In this document: one piece after another, positions 1 to 9,849 of the stretch | Position numbering within the stretch: the stretch's first letter is position 1 | Layout: each line of letters opens with the position of its first letter | Program-made: the position numbers and the translations under genes | Notes under the pieces: model-generated | The model's input: the letters and a program-made list of their open reading frames with translations, nothing else | Told to the model about the DNA's origin: nothing | The model's database searches: none | Assembly: GCA_030789695.1 (NCBI GenBank) | Contig: CM061132.1 | Coordinates: 151,908,597-151,972,596 of the forward strand | DNA length: 64,000 bases | Origin: Scilla litardierei | Taxonomy: Eukaryota > Streptophyta > Magnoliopsida > Asparagales > Asparagaceae | Reading direction: 5' to 3'

Positions 1-1022
1 CCTCTCTGAACTGGAGCAGGCACTCTCATCTGCAGCGGGGCTGGCGCTCCAACAATAGCATTACGGGCTCTCGGATAATCCTTCGCAGCATGTGAGGCAT
101 CTCCACAAACTAAGCATAGTCCCATCTTCTTCCTGCAGTTGGCCTGAACATGTCCAGGCTTTCCGCAGAAGTGGCACAGGTCCTTGCCCTGAATCTGAAC
201 TGATGCCCCTGGCCTCTTGAATGGTATCGTCTGAACTGGCCTCATCGCCGGCCTAGCAGGTGGCCGGTACTGCTCCATCAGATGCTTCCCTCTATCAGCT
301 GAAGGGTTAGACAGACGAGCTATGATCTCATGATTCTTCGCAGCATCTAGCACCTCCCTCATAGTCGTGAAACCTGCCAAAGACATAGAAGCCTGGATCT
401 TCGGGTGCAGTCCCTGACGAAAGCGATCAGCTCGCTTCTCCTCCTTCTTCACCATATGCGGAGCAAAACGACTCAGCATCTCGAACTCTGCCTCATACTC
501 CTCAACAGTCATGCTCCCCTGCTTCAGATCTATAAACTTGCTCAACAGCTCCCTCCTAGCAGACTTGGTGAAATACTTGTCCTTGAACATAGACCTGAAG
601 GTCTTCCACTCCACTGGCTTCTCCAGACGCCTCTCCTCAATGCGCCACCAGTTCCTTGTATTCTCCATCAGCTGCATCTTCGCTATCTCGACTCGTGTAT
701 CGTCAGGAATCTTTGCAGCAACTAACTTCTCCTCCGTGCTCTGGATCCACTCGTCAGCAGCTAGGGGTCCCTCCTTCCCCGAAAGTGTCCTCGGCTGGAG
801 CTCATTGAACTGTTTCACTCCTGGAGCAGCTCGTGGGGCAGGCGGAGGTGGTGGTGGTGCAACTGGAACAGCCTGGGCAGCACGCTGGGACTGCTGAACC
901 AACTGATGTTGCACCTCCAGCATCTCCCTCATCACGCCCAGAAACTGACGGAACTCTCCGCCCTGGTCTTCCTGAATTCCATCTCCTGAGCTCACCGATC
1001 GGGTAGCACGTTGTCCTGCCAT
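1..1022 (-). CDS. gag: Ty3/gypsy gag, C-terminus cut by window edge
   Basis: Capsid/nucleocapsid polyprotein of an LTR retrotransposon. The minus strand is open from an ATG at 1022-1020 to the window edge. After a Gly/Pro-rich N-terminal stretch comes a retrotransposon gag (capsid) domain, roughly residues 75-230, with the family pattern of a Trp pair near KLVAAKIPD...NWWR and a later MTVEEYEAEF segment. A zinc knuckle CHFCGKPGHVQANC (CX2CX4HX4C) follows, then a second degenerate knuckle CLVCGDASHAAKDY whose last Cys is Tyr. Only gag is in the window; protease and pol would lie to the left. The gag type and the very long LTR to its right suggest the Tekay/Del chromovirus group (inference). 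No frame break was seen in the visible part. Confidence 0.85.
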   Translation of the reverse strand, partial: MAGQRATRSVSSGDGIQEDQGGEFRQFLGVMREMLEVQHQLVQQSQRAAQAVPVAPPPPPPAPRAAPGVKQFNELQPRTLSGKEGPLAADEWIQSTEEKLVAAKIPDDTRVEIAKMQLMENTRNWWRIEERRLEKPVEWKTFRSMFKDKYFTKSARRELLSKFIDLKQGSMTVEEYEAEFEMLSRFAPHMVKKEEKRADRFRQGLHPKIQASMSLAGFTTMREVLDAAKNHEIIARLSNPSADRGKHLMEQYRPPARPAMRPVQTIPFKRPGASVQIQGKDLCHFCGKPGHVQANCRKKMGLCLVCGDASHAAKDYPRARNAIVGAPAPLQMRVPAPVQR

Positions 1023-1146
1023 CCTATTGACAGAAAGACATAAATTAGACTCGTACAATTACTGGATGATAATAAAATGAAGTTCAATACTTCGATTGTT
1101 CCGTATTCGCAGAAGGATGGGACCTGCATGGGCCACCACTAAAACC
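1023..1146 (-). other. leader between 5' LTR and gag; no canonical primer site
   Basis: Short untranslated stretch between the gag ATG and the LTR end. Read on the minus strand, the LTR end GGCGTGACA is followed by GGTTTTAGTGGTGGCCC. This does not match the initiator-Met primer site (TGGTATCAGAGC) expected for chromoviruses, so the primer site is mutated or of a type I do not recognise. Confidence 0.5.
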
Positions 1147-1489
1147 TGTCACGCCCCGCTTCCCAAAAGTACGGAGGCGAAGCGTGACTAAGGCCCGCTT
1201 AGGCCGGGGCTGAGAGCCCAGACCCGATAAGCGTCTGTGGTATTCCAAAACGAAGGAACATGTCCCTGCATGTTAGTACGGAACAATAAAAGTACTGAAA
1301 AGAGATATCATTTCATTTTATTCCAAAATTTAAACATCCAAAGTCCGGAAAAGTCTAAAACGCCGGAAACGGCTACAATTGCAGAAAAGGAAACTACTGG
1401 TGCAAGCACCCAACCTAGACAGGAAAACAAAGAGGTGCTACGCACCCAACTAATCTGAAAATGAAAACTCCGGATGAGCAACAAGAGGC

Positions 1490-1586
1490 CTCTAACCTGG
1501 TCCTCCTCTGGGTCGTACTCCGGATCAACGTCCTCCGGCTCCCCGTCTGCTGGCAGGTCCGCCTCGTCGACGTACTCTGGCTCCAC
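1490..1586 (-). other. conserved acidic in-frame segment inside the LTR
   Basis: Minus-strand translation gives an acidic peptide containing EPEYVDEADL and EPEDVDPEYDPEEDQ. The LTRs at 49489 and 48005 carry the same frame in the same place: TEYTDEP...EPEDVDPEYIPDEDQ then stop, and TEYLEDE...DQEYVDPEVSPAED then stop. There is no convincing ATG. In all copies the segment directly follows the hairpin at 1587-1627, whose arm ends TACGTCAG, which resembles a 3' splice site. The function is unknown. Confidence 0.4.
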
Positions 1587-1627
1587 ACCTGACGTACATC
1601 ACCAAAGAAGGAAACTGTATGTCAGGT
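1587..1627 (-). promoter_or_regulatory. covarying hairpin TGACGTACA in the LTR
   Basis: Arms ACCTGACGTACA (1587-1598) and TGTATGTCAGGT (1616-1627) are separated by 17 nt. The same hairpin occurs at 49941-49985 and 48415-48450 with compensating base changes. It probably acts as RNA structure in the leader of the element transcript, or as a dyad DNA site. Confidence 0.6.
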
Positions 1628-1969
1628 AAAGTCTACAAAAGAGGTCAGACTCTACTGCAAGTGTATCAACATTTAAACAATGATTTACTGGTTGATTAGC
1701 ATGCTGGGGTTATAACTGAGTAACAAAAGAGGTAGCGTAGCAGGAAAGTAAAACGTAGCAAGTAGTAGTCGTAGCGTGTGCTACCAACTACGGGACTAAC
1801 CTACAGGTGTCAAGACAAGTCGGGACGGGACGGGACAAGACAGGACAAGACAAGACAAGTGAGACACGAAAGGGTTCACGCCTTACGGTTCGAGGGGGAT
1901 CAGACCCTCTTGTCGTGCGCACGCTCAACCCTACCCCAAACCCAAGTATTCAAGACGTGACAAGACAAG

Positions 1970-2150
1970 GGATCACTCGCTCTAGCTTGGCGAGTGCCCT
2001 ATTGCCCTCTGGGCTATGTATCAGTACAACGGATCACTCTCTCTAGCTTGGAGAGTGCCCTATTGCCCGCAGGCTGTGTATCAGTACAAGGGATCACTCT
2101 CTCTAGCTTGGAGAGTGCCCTATTGCCCGCAGGCTGTGCAAGACGGGACG
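1970..2150. repeat. 60-bp tandem repeat, each unit carrying a CACTCNC stem-loop
   Basis: Nearly three units start at 1970, 2031 and 2091 (periods 61 and 60 bp). Each contains a 7-bp stem with a 9-nt TCTAGCTTG loop. The unit-1 stem is CACTCGC/GCGAGTG and units 2 and 3 have CACTCTC/GAGAGTG, so one pair has changed on both sides. Related single hairpins occur at 50338-50359 and 50387-50408 in LTR copy 3. Confidence 0.75.
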
Positions 2151-3500
2151 GGACGTGACAAGATGGGAAGGGTTATTCTAGGGTGTCCACACACACGCAC
2201 ACACATGATAGCCCTACGCTGTCATAGTTGTTGTTGTCAGGCTCAGACTTCGTCGTCAAGTCTGAGCCGTCAGGGTCGTCCCGGATGCTATCATTTCACG
2301 TCCGGTTCTATTTGTTCACAGTTATCAGTTCTAACCAAATAAGGCCTAAGCACGGCCGAAAGTGCAAGTGTGATACACTTTCCAGCGGTGGCGAGTGTGT
2401 CGTCTCTTCGGAGCGTCTCGTCCAAGCGTCTCGTCCGCGGAAGTCCGTCTGAAACAGTGCCATGGCGACGGTGCCAGGTCTCAATTTCATCGAATCCTAT
2501 TAGGGTTCGTTTCTAGGTTATCGGGACTATCCTATTCGTCAAAAGTCACATTTTGATGTTTTAGCCTAATCGACGATCTATCCTATGTGCATAGTCAAAA
2601 AAGTCCGTTCGTCGATTTTCTATGTTTGTACAACGTTTTACTGGTGCTGGAAATAAATTTTAGTTCAAATTGTCGATTTTTAGTTTAGGGTTCAATCAGC
2701 TATTGTGGGGGTTTCTACGAGTTCGGGGGACCAACCTTTACCGGGGTTCTTCGTAGGATGGAAGTCGTGTCTGAACGGAGAACTCCTCGGCATCAAATCT
2801 GGTCCACGCACGAATTCCCAAAAGCTGAAACTTGTGACGAAGGCCTACGACGTGTCGTAACGTCGTAGACGAAAAATCCACGAAGTAGAACACCCAAGTG
2901 GGGCCCACGGCAGTGCTAGGGATCAATGGGGGACCTACAACACTTCTGGAGAACTTGGGGGGCCCACAACAGGAGTTGGTGTGGGAGAAACGACGTTGCG
3001 ACGATTGGCCGTCGGTCGGACACTAGCCGCTGCGGGGGTTTGGCTCGGTCAGACACTGCGGACGGCCTGTGCAGCGCAGCGGGGTGCGATGCGGGGGTTG
3101 GTCTCTCGGTTAGACACAGCCCGATGCGGAAGCGGCTGTCGGTCGGGCGCTTGGGCGGGGGCTGCAACGTTGCAGCAGAGCGGCGATGCGGAGCGGGCCT
3201 TCGGTCAGACCGACGGGGCGGGTCGGTCAGGCGCTGGGCGATGCGGGCGACATGCGATGCGGGCGGGCGCTCCGGTCAGACCGATGGGGCGGGTCGGTCA
3301 GACACAGGGCGATGCGATGCGACGGTGCAGGGGTGCGGACGAAGCGGCGGTGCGGGCTGTTCTCTCGGTCAGACCAACGGAAATCAAAGGATTTCCTCGG
3401 TCAGACACTGGCGGCGGCTGAACGGAGTTGCGACGAAGCTTTGGAAGAGGAAACGTCGGCTAGGGTTTGGGTGGCTGCGAAAATAAGCTTGCCTAGGGTT

Positions 3501-3510
3501 TATTTAAATA
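3501..3510 (-). promoter_or_regulatory. probable TATA box of LTR copy 1
   Basis: TATTTAAATA on the minus strand, followed by AAACCCTAG telo-box-like leader sequence typical of plant 5' leaders. Position relative to the LTR ends implies a U3 of about 0.6 kb and a very long R/U5. Confidence 0.45.
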
Positions 3511-4098
3511 GAATAGGGGGTTTAGGGTTAGGGCTAGGGTTTATTATTTAATTAAAATAATTTAAAAATTAAAATAACTAATATTAACTCTCCCTCGCCA
3601 TCTCGCATGGATGTGTGCGGCCAAAAAATATGGGACTTGGTCAAAAAATTATTTAGAGTGTTATTATTAAATAGGAATTTTATTAGAATAAAAATACTTA
3701 TGAAAGTATGTTTTAAAAATATTTAAAACTTAGTCAAAAATGGAAAATAGGTCAAATGAAGTCCAAAAATTGTAAAATAAATATAGGAGTGATCGGGACG
3801 ACGAAAGAAAGAGAAATAAAAGACGGATCTAAATTTCGACGTCGAGAGACGAAACTAAAAATAGAAACGTCTCATGTCAAAACAGAAAGTCGTGATGTCA
3901 CATCAAATAAGATAGAATCGTGAAAGAACGACTCGAGAAATGTCATTTCAAAATAATTCCACAATCTAATACTCTCATAGACGATCACAACGACATATCG
4001 CACAAAAAATGTTCATAAACAAATAAAGTCTAAAATAAACACGTGCACGATCAAGAGCACGTGCACAAAGAAAGTACGATCAGAAACCGACCGTTACA

Positions 4099-4507
4099 AT
4101 AAGATTGCGATGGATGCATTGAGTTTGGACGCAAACTCAGGGTGGCGATGTGCAACGGTTGACAAAGCATATCCCAAGGAGATTCACAAGAAGGAGAACC
4201 CGGCAGGAGAAAGGTCGGCGTCGAAGTTTAAGCGACGCTCAAACTTGTTTTTCTTGAAGAGGTGCTAGGGTGCCACGAGGTGGCACAGGGAGAGATCATT
4301 ACATGTTTTGCTTCAGGTATGGATTCATGGAGATTTGGCAGAGTTCGGAGACTCACTTTTGGAAATGGGTTTGTTGGACACTCGGTTAGTTGGTGATGCT
4401 TAGAGCGAAGCTCACTAGCCAAGTGCCCTGACCTCATGGAAAGGTGGTTTGTCTGAAGGTGGACGTTTTGGTTTGGGGGCTATGTGTGTGTTTGTATCAA
4501 GGTGGAG
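4099..4507. other. 3' untranslated remnant of a copia-like element
   Basis: No open frame of interest. It ends in a polypurine-type tract (ATCAAGGTGGAG) directly before a TGTTG LTR start, so it is probably the 3' end of a copia body truncated by the gypsy LTR ending at 4098. Confidence 0.4.
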
Positions 4508-5110
4508 TGTTGAAACTTTGTGATACAAAACACCCCATGTGCCCCCATGTGATGTGTTAGGTTTGATAATGAAAGCTCACCAAATTTTGTTTGATATGAA
4601 GCAACAAAATTTTGACACGGAAGGATGCCGCATTCCGAACAGTATCCAGAACACGTTTTATCGACGCCTTCCCTTCCTATAAATGAGGGTGTTCCGCATA
4701 GAGTTCTATCAAGCCAGAGCAATTCCAGAAGAATCTCTAAAGCAATTAGAGAGTTCTCTATCGGGTGTTTAGAGTGCTGAGTATTATAAGGTTTGTGGCT
4801 CCATGTAGTATAATCAGGAGGTGAACCAGTGGTTGTTTGGGGCTTGGGTTGTGAGGTCTTCTCCAGTTTCTTTCTCCGTTACATAGTGGGTTTGGTTGGT
4901 TCCCTTCAACCAAATGCCATAGGCTGTAATCCAAAAATTACTGAAGCAGCAGTGATCTCTCCAAACTGGACGTACACCAATATTTCGGTGGAACCAGTAT
5001 AAATCTCCGGTGTGCAAGGGTGTTGCTCTTTTGTGGTAATTGCCTTTTATTTTACTTGGTTGCGTATTTTGTAGCGAACGGCCATTCTGCATTGTTCGTT
5101 GTTCCAACGA
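4508..5110 (+). repeat. probable Ty1/copia 3' or solo LTR
   Basis: Starts TGTTGAAAC right after a polypurine tract and carries a TATA box (CCTATAAATGAGG near 4678). About 70 bp upstream of it is a 10-bp perfect hairpin, arms AAATTTTGTT (4582-4591) and AACAAAATTT (4603-4612). The right end is uncertain; GTTCCAACGA near 5110 is the best candidate for the complementary terminus. No matching second LTR was found. Confidence 0.45.
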
Positions 5111-5527
5111 TCTTGAAATTTCCGCGAAGGTTGGTATTACCCAAAAGGTGACCCAGATCCCAACAGGAATCTTGGCTTCCACCTATGGAAATGTTCGTTG
5201 GTGGAAGTACTATTTCTATTTCTAGTTGTGTTAAGATAAAAGAAAAGAAAGAAGAAGAAGTTACTCAATGTAAAGAAGTTGGAGGAATGGATGATCAACG
5301 ATCAGATTCACTGAGATAATTATAGTAACAAATTAGTTAACTTGGAATTCTAGAAAGAGGAGAAACTGAATGGTGGAAATGCAAAAAAGATATGGTTTCT
5401 CCTTATTTATAGAAAGGGGATGGATTCGAGAGGGTGAAGGGTTGGATTTGGAGCGGTGGAAATTTTCTCAACTCTGAACATTTTGTGAAGCTTTAGCACA
5501 GTTCGTGAAGTGTCTGTAAGTGGCCAC
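5111..5527. other. unassigned sequence
   Basis: AT-rich, with short purine runs (near 5235-5265). No coding frame, repeat or boundary signal that I can support. Confidence 0.5.
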
Positions 5528-5530
5528 TAA

Positions 5531-6007
5531 GGGCCTGTTTCTTTGGTGAGAATGGGTTGGGATTTACTGTTGTGAATAGTAAATCTTGGTGGAATCTTGA
5601 TGTGGGGTCCACAGGTTGGAAAGTTGGTTTGAGAATTGTATGTGGGCTCCACACAACTTTCTTGTATTTGTGTGTTTCTTTTGTTGAGAAAGTTTGATGT
5701 GTGGTCCACTAATTAATTAATTGAAATTAAAAAAGAGGGGGAAAACTGGCGGGAGTTGCTGCAATTGGTTAAAACAGATGAGAGATAGTGAAGTGGGACC
5801 CACAAAACAACTTTCCAACGGATTTTGGGCGAAATCCGGGCGATTTGCGCGGATTGTGCGAGTGCTGCTCTGTGACTCCACGTCGGCCTGCTTTCTCCGA
5901 AATTTTTCTGAGCAAAGAAACAGATGCTGTAAGAATGGGCTGATTTGACATCAAACAGTGAATTTTTATCCGTTTCTTTGGTGCTTTCCGTGGAAAGAAA
6001 CAGGCCC
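5531..6007. mobile_element. Tourist-like (PIF/Harbinger) MITE
   Basis: 477-bp non-coding element. The terminal inverted repeats are GGGCCTGTTTCTTTGG at the left and AAAGAAACAGGCCC at the right, flanked by 3-bp TAA target duplications (5528-5530 and 6008-6010). The TAA duplication and GGGCCTGTTT-type termini are characteristic of Tourist MITEs. There is no transposase frame, so movement would need a PIF/Harbinger transposase supplied elsewhere. Confidence 0.8.
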
Positions 6008-6010
6008 TAA

Positions 6011-6807
6011 TCTCCTAGCACATGACACGAATTCCAACAATACTCGAAGGCGACGTTGGCAGCTTATGATGAGCTGGCCATGCACGATCTATCAGGCACA
6101 ACTATCGAGGCATATTTTGGCAAATCTTATAGAAAGTTGCTTTATACACCGAAGACCGGTGTGGGGATGTGACCGTCTTTCTAATTTGGGGAAAAAAAAA
6201 ATCAAAAATCCGTTAAATCACTCTTACTCTCTCCTTGTATCTTCCATTTTGAGGGTGATTGTCACCTCCATACACCGAAACTAGGGTGTATTGAGTCCGC
6301 CTCATCTTATAAGCACGCCTCATGAATATAGGGGACGCCCAGCGGGGAGTCCCATACAGACAATGATCGAAGGGAGTTTAAAGATTAAATACTTGGATTC
6401 CTTATGAATTGAGGGGAAAGCAAGAGTATATAAACAACGACATCCTTGAAAAAAAAAATAATTTTAAGAGTTTATTGTTAAAGTTATTGTTCAAGTTTTT
6501 CGCTTTGCTTTTAAGCGACGTTTTGATTTTTACCTTTGAGGTTCACGATACCCCACCACCTAAGCTTGTTTTAGTTTTCACCCTTTGGGGCACATTTTAT
6601 TTTGCCATTCAGGACATTAATTATTCACCTAAATATGGGTATATTTTGCTTTAACTTGCTAGGGCATGCTTATGTTTCACCCTTAGAGGCATGTTCTACG
6701 TTCATCCTTCGGGGCATGATTTGGTTTTGCTCTTTTGGGCAAATTTTAGTTTTACCCTCTAGGGCTGGTTTACTTTGACAACTGAATTTTGCATAAATAT
6801 CTTCCAG
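6011..6807. other. unassigned sequence with degenerate short repeats
   Basis: No coding content. From about 6568 to 6775 a unit resembling TTTCACCCTTTGGGGCA recurs roughly five times with heavy divergence. It is continuous with 13861-14374 once the Bianca-like insertion is removed. Confidence 0.5.
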
Positions 6808-7024
6808 TGTTATGAATGAGGGAGGCCTTTGGCCTCCCCTCCTTCATTACCCATTCATTAGGCCCCCATTACTTAGAGTAATGGGGACCCTTGGTCTCCT
6901 AGAGGCTTTTGGCCTCCCCACTATGAGATATATAAATAGAGCACCATGGCTCTTAGCTATTGGGACTTATTCTTTTGCTAAGAAATCTTGTCTCTTTCTC
7001 TCTTGAGTTCATCATCATCCAACA
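6808..7024 (+). repeat. 5' LTR of the Bianca-like element
   Basis: TGTTATG...CCAACA, 217 bp. U3 has a hairpin GGGAGGCC-ttt-GGCCTCCC (6820-6838), a second hairpin CCCCATTACT-tag-AGTAATGGGG (6864-6886) and a third GAGGC/GCCTC repeat. A TATA box TATATAAATA follows at 6929-6938. Confidence 0.95.
6929..6938 (+). promoter_or_regulatory. TATA box of the Bianca-like LTR
   Basis: TATATAAATA about 40 bp downstream of the second U3 hairpin; identical copy at 13760-13769. Confidence 0.75.
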
Positions 7025-7040
7025 CGTTATCAGCACGTGT
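7025..7040 (+). other. primer binding site of the Bianca-like element
   Basis: CGTTATCAGCACGTG lies directly after the LTR end. The TTATCAGCACG motif is the usual primer site of this copia group and is short compared with full tRNA matches, as expected for priming from an internal tRNA fragment. Confidence 0.7.
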
Positions 7041-8808
7041 TCTTCCTTGAGCAAGAATCCAAGCCTAAATCCACACCAAATTGATCCCCTACGCGCAAGG
7101 AATCTTTTGTTGCTGCGGCGATTCGTTGGAGCGTTTCATCTACATTCATCCCTACGCGCAAGGAATCTAACGTTGCTGCGGCGGTTCGTTGGAGCATTGC
7201 GGCATCCTAAAAGCGTTCGAGAGCTTGGATTATTATTTCTACGGATCATCGTCGCGTTCTTCCCTAGATCATTGATCTAGAGGTAAAACCCTATAATCAT
7301 GTAGATAAAATTAGACTAAATAATTTTTACATTGTTTTAATATACAAGTAAAAAAAAAAAATTTTGGTCTAATAAAAGAAAAAAAATTTATCCCTATTAC
7401 AAAGTTTTTTTTTCTATGAAAAAATTTTCTCCTTTTGCCATTAAAATTCTTCGGTGGGAAGAAGAACCGGAATGAAATCCTCCCCTCCCCCCTGACGGAG
7501 GAGGGGGCCTTCCCACAATGCCGACCATGCCCCCCCTGCAGTGGAGAGGGGGGCCTTCCGCGCCGCCGCCCCCCCCGCTGAAAGGGGGCAGCCTGATGCC
7601 GAGGCCGAGCCCTGAGGCCGAGGCCGATGGCAGGCCGAGCCCTGAGGCCGAGGCCGATGGCAGGCTGAGCCCTGAGGCCGAGGCCGAAGCCGAGCCCGAG
7701 CCCGAGGCCGAGCCCTGAGGCCGAGCCCTGAGGCCGAGGCCGAGGCCGAAGCCGAGCCCGTGACCGTGACCCGAGGCCCGAGGCCGAGGCCGAGGCCTGA
7801 AGCCGAGGCTAATTGTTTATTTTTTGGCTCGAAGCCATAATAATTGCGACAAACAACTTTGCAGAACTGCGGAACGGGCCACAAGCGCTTATACTAAAAA
7901 TAATTTTTGGCCCGAAGCCACAAAATTCTACAGAAATTCGGCTTCTTCATAATTTTAAAGAAGAATTAAATTTGCAAATTGAAATTTATGAGAAAAACTT
8001 TGTAAAATCAATAATTACATTTATATGTTCCTCTATTTATTTAAACATCTCTCTTGCAAATTATTATGTATGGTTTACTAGAATTTTTTAAAAAAAATAT
8101 AATCATCTCAAAGATCCTGAGACCGCTCTGCCGTTAGGTAATTAACCTAACGGTGTATGACGTTTCCCCGTGGTCTACGAGATAGTTATATTTTCTAGTT
8201 TACTTTTTCCATATTTTTTTAATGCTTGAGATATATGCGTGGTTGTTTAATTTATGCCTGTAGCATATAAACTGCGTGGATGTTTAAAATAAGTAAAAAT
8301 GTGTTTTTCGGGATCGGCCATTGTATACCTATTTACTTTCCTTGCACTTTTATTATCTTTTGAGAGAATTTGTAAGTGAGGAAATTTGTATTTAAAAGCC
8401 CAAGCTCGATGCAACAGCACATAGAATTGATGAAAACTCCTTCAATGGATCATGATGTCGGTCAATGTGCTTGGCTAAGTTTGCTGGACCAACCTAGCTT
8501 GACTGGGTAACAAGTGGTCCTGGCTTAGTCAATTCCCTGGCCGCGTCCGCTGGACCGCAAGGAGTCGATTCATGACTGTGTAAGCCAAAGCTCGATGCAA
8601 CAGCATAAGAAGACGGATGCAGAAATAGGGACCCACCCGGGGTTTCCAAAGTTGTATTTTTCAATCTCTTTTCTTTGGACTGTAATCGAACTTTGGACTG
8701 TTTATTATTTTGGGTATCTGGCCGATCCCCGCATTTTTACTTATTAATTTATGCATGGTTTGTTGAATTTATTTTAATTCATGATTATCTTTAAACTGCA
8801 TAGATAAA
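7041..8808 (+). other. long leader of the Bianca-like element, GC-rich repeat and hairpins
   Basis: Non-coding leader of about 1.8 kb. 7590-7810 is a GAGGCC-rich repeat with a 30-bp subunit in about 2.5 copies (CTGAGGCCGAGGCCGATGGC core). 8131-8153 is a 9-bp perfect hairpin CCGTTAGGT-aatta-ACCTAACGG. 8287-8325 and 8705-8745 form a long imperfect inverted repeat sharing TAAGTAAAAATG and GGGATCGGCCA. AAGCTCGATGCAACAGCA is duplicated near 8403 and 8588. Frames found here are repeat artefacts. Confidence 0.7.
8131..8153 (+). promoter_or_regulatory. leader hairpin CCGTTAGGT/ACCTAACGG
   Basis: Perfect 9-bp stem with 5-nt loop, enclosed by a weaker outer AGACC/GGTCT pair. Could be a packaging, dimerisation or translation-control structure; nothing in the sequence decides between these. 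Confidence 0.5.
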
Positions 8809-9849
8809 ATGGCTAAATTAGCAAGCGTCGATTTCGAGGTGCTCGATGCAGCTGGCAAGAATTACTTGAGCTGGCGAGTGGACCTGAAGTTCCACTTGCG
8901 CTCCATGGCGCTCCTGCACTCCATTCTGGCCCCCGCAGTGGCCCAATCATCGGCTCCCGCAGCATCCGATGCATCTGCTAGCAAAGCCCCAGAAGCGGCC
9001 CTTTCAGCTGGCAGTACCTCTACCGCTGTCTCTGACATGGATAAGGCGAAAGCCATTATCTATATCAGACGACACATAGATCGGACCCTGAAGGCCGAAT
9101 ACTTGACGGTAGAGGACCCTCTGGAGTTATGGACAGCGTTAGAGGCACGCTACAGACATCAAATTGATGTCATACTCCCGCGTGCCAGCTATGAGTAGGA
9201 GAACCTCCGACTTCAGGACTACAAGTCCGTTGCTGAGTACAACTCAGCACTTCACAACATCACCTCACACCTGAAGTTGTGTGGTGAAGAAGTCTCGGAG
9301 CACCGCATGTTGGAAAAGACATTTACCTCGTTTCACGAGAAAGATGATATCCTCATGCAGCAGTATCGTGAACGCAATTTCACGAAGTTCTCTGAACTGC
9401 TCTCTTGCCTCCTTAGGGCAGAGCAGAATAGAGACCTTTTACTGGCCACTCATAACCAGCGCCTGGCAGGCTCAGCTCCTATTCCCGAAGCCCACAGTGT
9501 TCACCCCCCGAAGTGGAAGAACAAGAAGAGGGGCAGAAAGAACAAAGGAAATGCCCCTACGAAACCAGCCATTGCTCCTCCCCAAAGCAAGAATAACAAA
9601 GGGAAGAAAAACTTCACTTGGAAACGTAAGAACACTGATACAGTGTCAAATCCAAAGAAGACATGGGAGGACAAATGTCATCGTTGTGGCATGACTGGAC
9701 ATTGGTCCAGAAACTGTCGCACACCTCGCCACTTCCAGGAACTGTATCAGGCGAGCCAGAAGCCTCCGCCTGAAACAAACATGGCAAATGTGGAAAATCC
9801 GACGAAGTTCACTTCCAAGGATTTCGAAAATGACGACCTGCTCGATTGA
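8809..9849 (+). pseudogene. gag: gag of the Bianca-like element, one in-frame TAG
   Basis: Nucleocapsid/capsid protein of the element. The frame runs from ATG 8809 (MAKLASVDFEVLDAAG, the usual start of this gag group) to TGA 9847-9849, broken only by TAG at 9196-9198, about codon 130. The N-terminal half is the gag domain. The C-terminal part is Lys-rich and carries a zinc knuckle CHRCGMTGHWSRNC (about residues 290-303), followed by the conserved RHFQELYQASQK tail. No indels. Because the LTRs are identical and pol is intact, the stop is either very recent or read through. An alternative is a functional split of gag, which I consider less likely because the stop falls inside the capsid domain. 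Confidence 0.85.

Larger units (their letters stand above)
1147..4098 (-). repeat. long 5' LTR of the minus-strand Ty3/gypsy element (LTR copy 1)
   Basis: On the plus strand it begins TGTCACGCCCCG and ends CCGTTACA, giving imperfect TGT(C/A)AC termini; ATAAG at 4099-4103 is a possible target duplication, but its partner is outside the window. The length of about 2.95 kb fits long-LTR Tekay/Del elements. The identification is supported by sequence shared with two more LTRs at about 48005 and 49489: a common AAGCGTCTGTGG-type block near the left end, the acidic in-frame segment at 1490-1586 and the hairpins listed separately. A minus-strand TATA-like element lies at 3501-3510. 2926-3486 is GC-rich, with diverged GTCGGTCAGAC-type repeats that create long but meaningless frames. 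3590-4090 is AT-rich and featureless. Confidence 0.65.

Noticed and set aside
405..897. Plus-strand frames over the first kilobase
   Set aside because: Antisense shadows of the minus-strand gag with no family similarity that I recognise.
2926..3486. Long GC-rich frames (up to 186 codons, plus strand)
   Set aside because: They come from diverged GTCGGTCAGAC repeats inside the LTR, overlap in several frames and show no protein family pattern.
3511..3545. Telomere-like TTTAGGG/TTAGGG run
   Set aside because: Only about three imperfect units; on the LTR strand it is a telo-box-like AAACCCTA leader element, not a telomere tract.
7441..7884. 147-codon Ala/Arg/Pro-rich frame on the minus strand
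   Set aside because: Generated by the GAGGCC repeat of the Bianca-like leader; open frames exist on both strands for the same reason.
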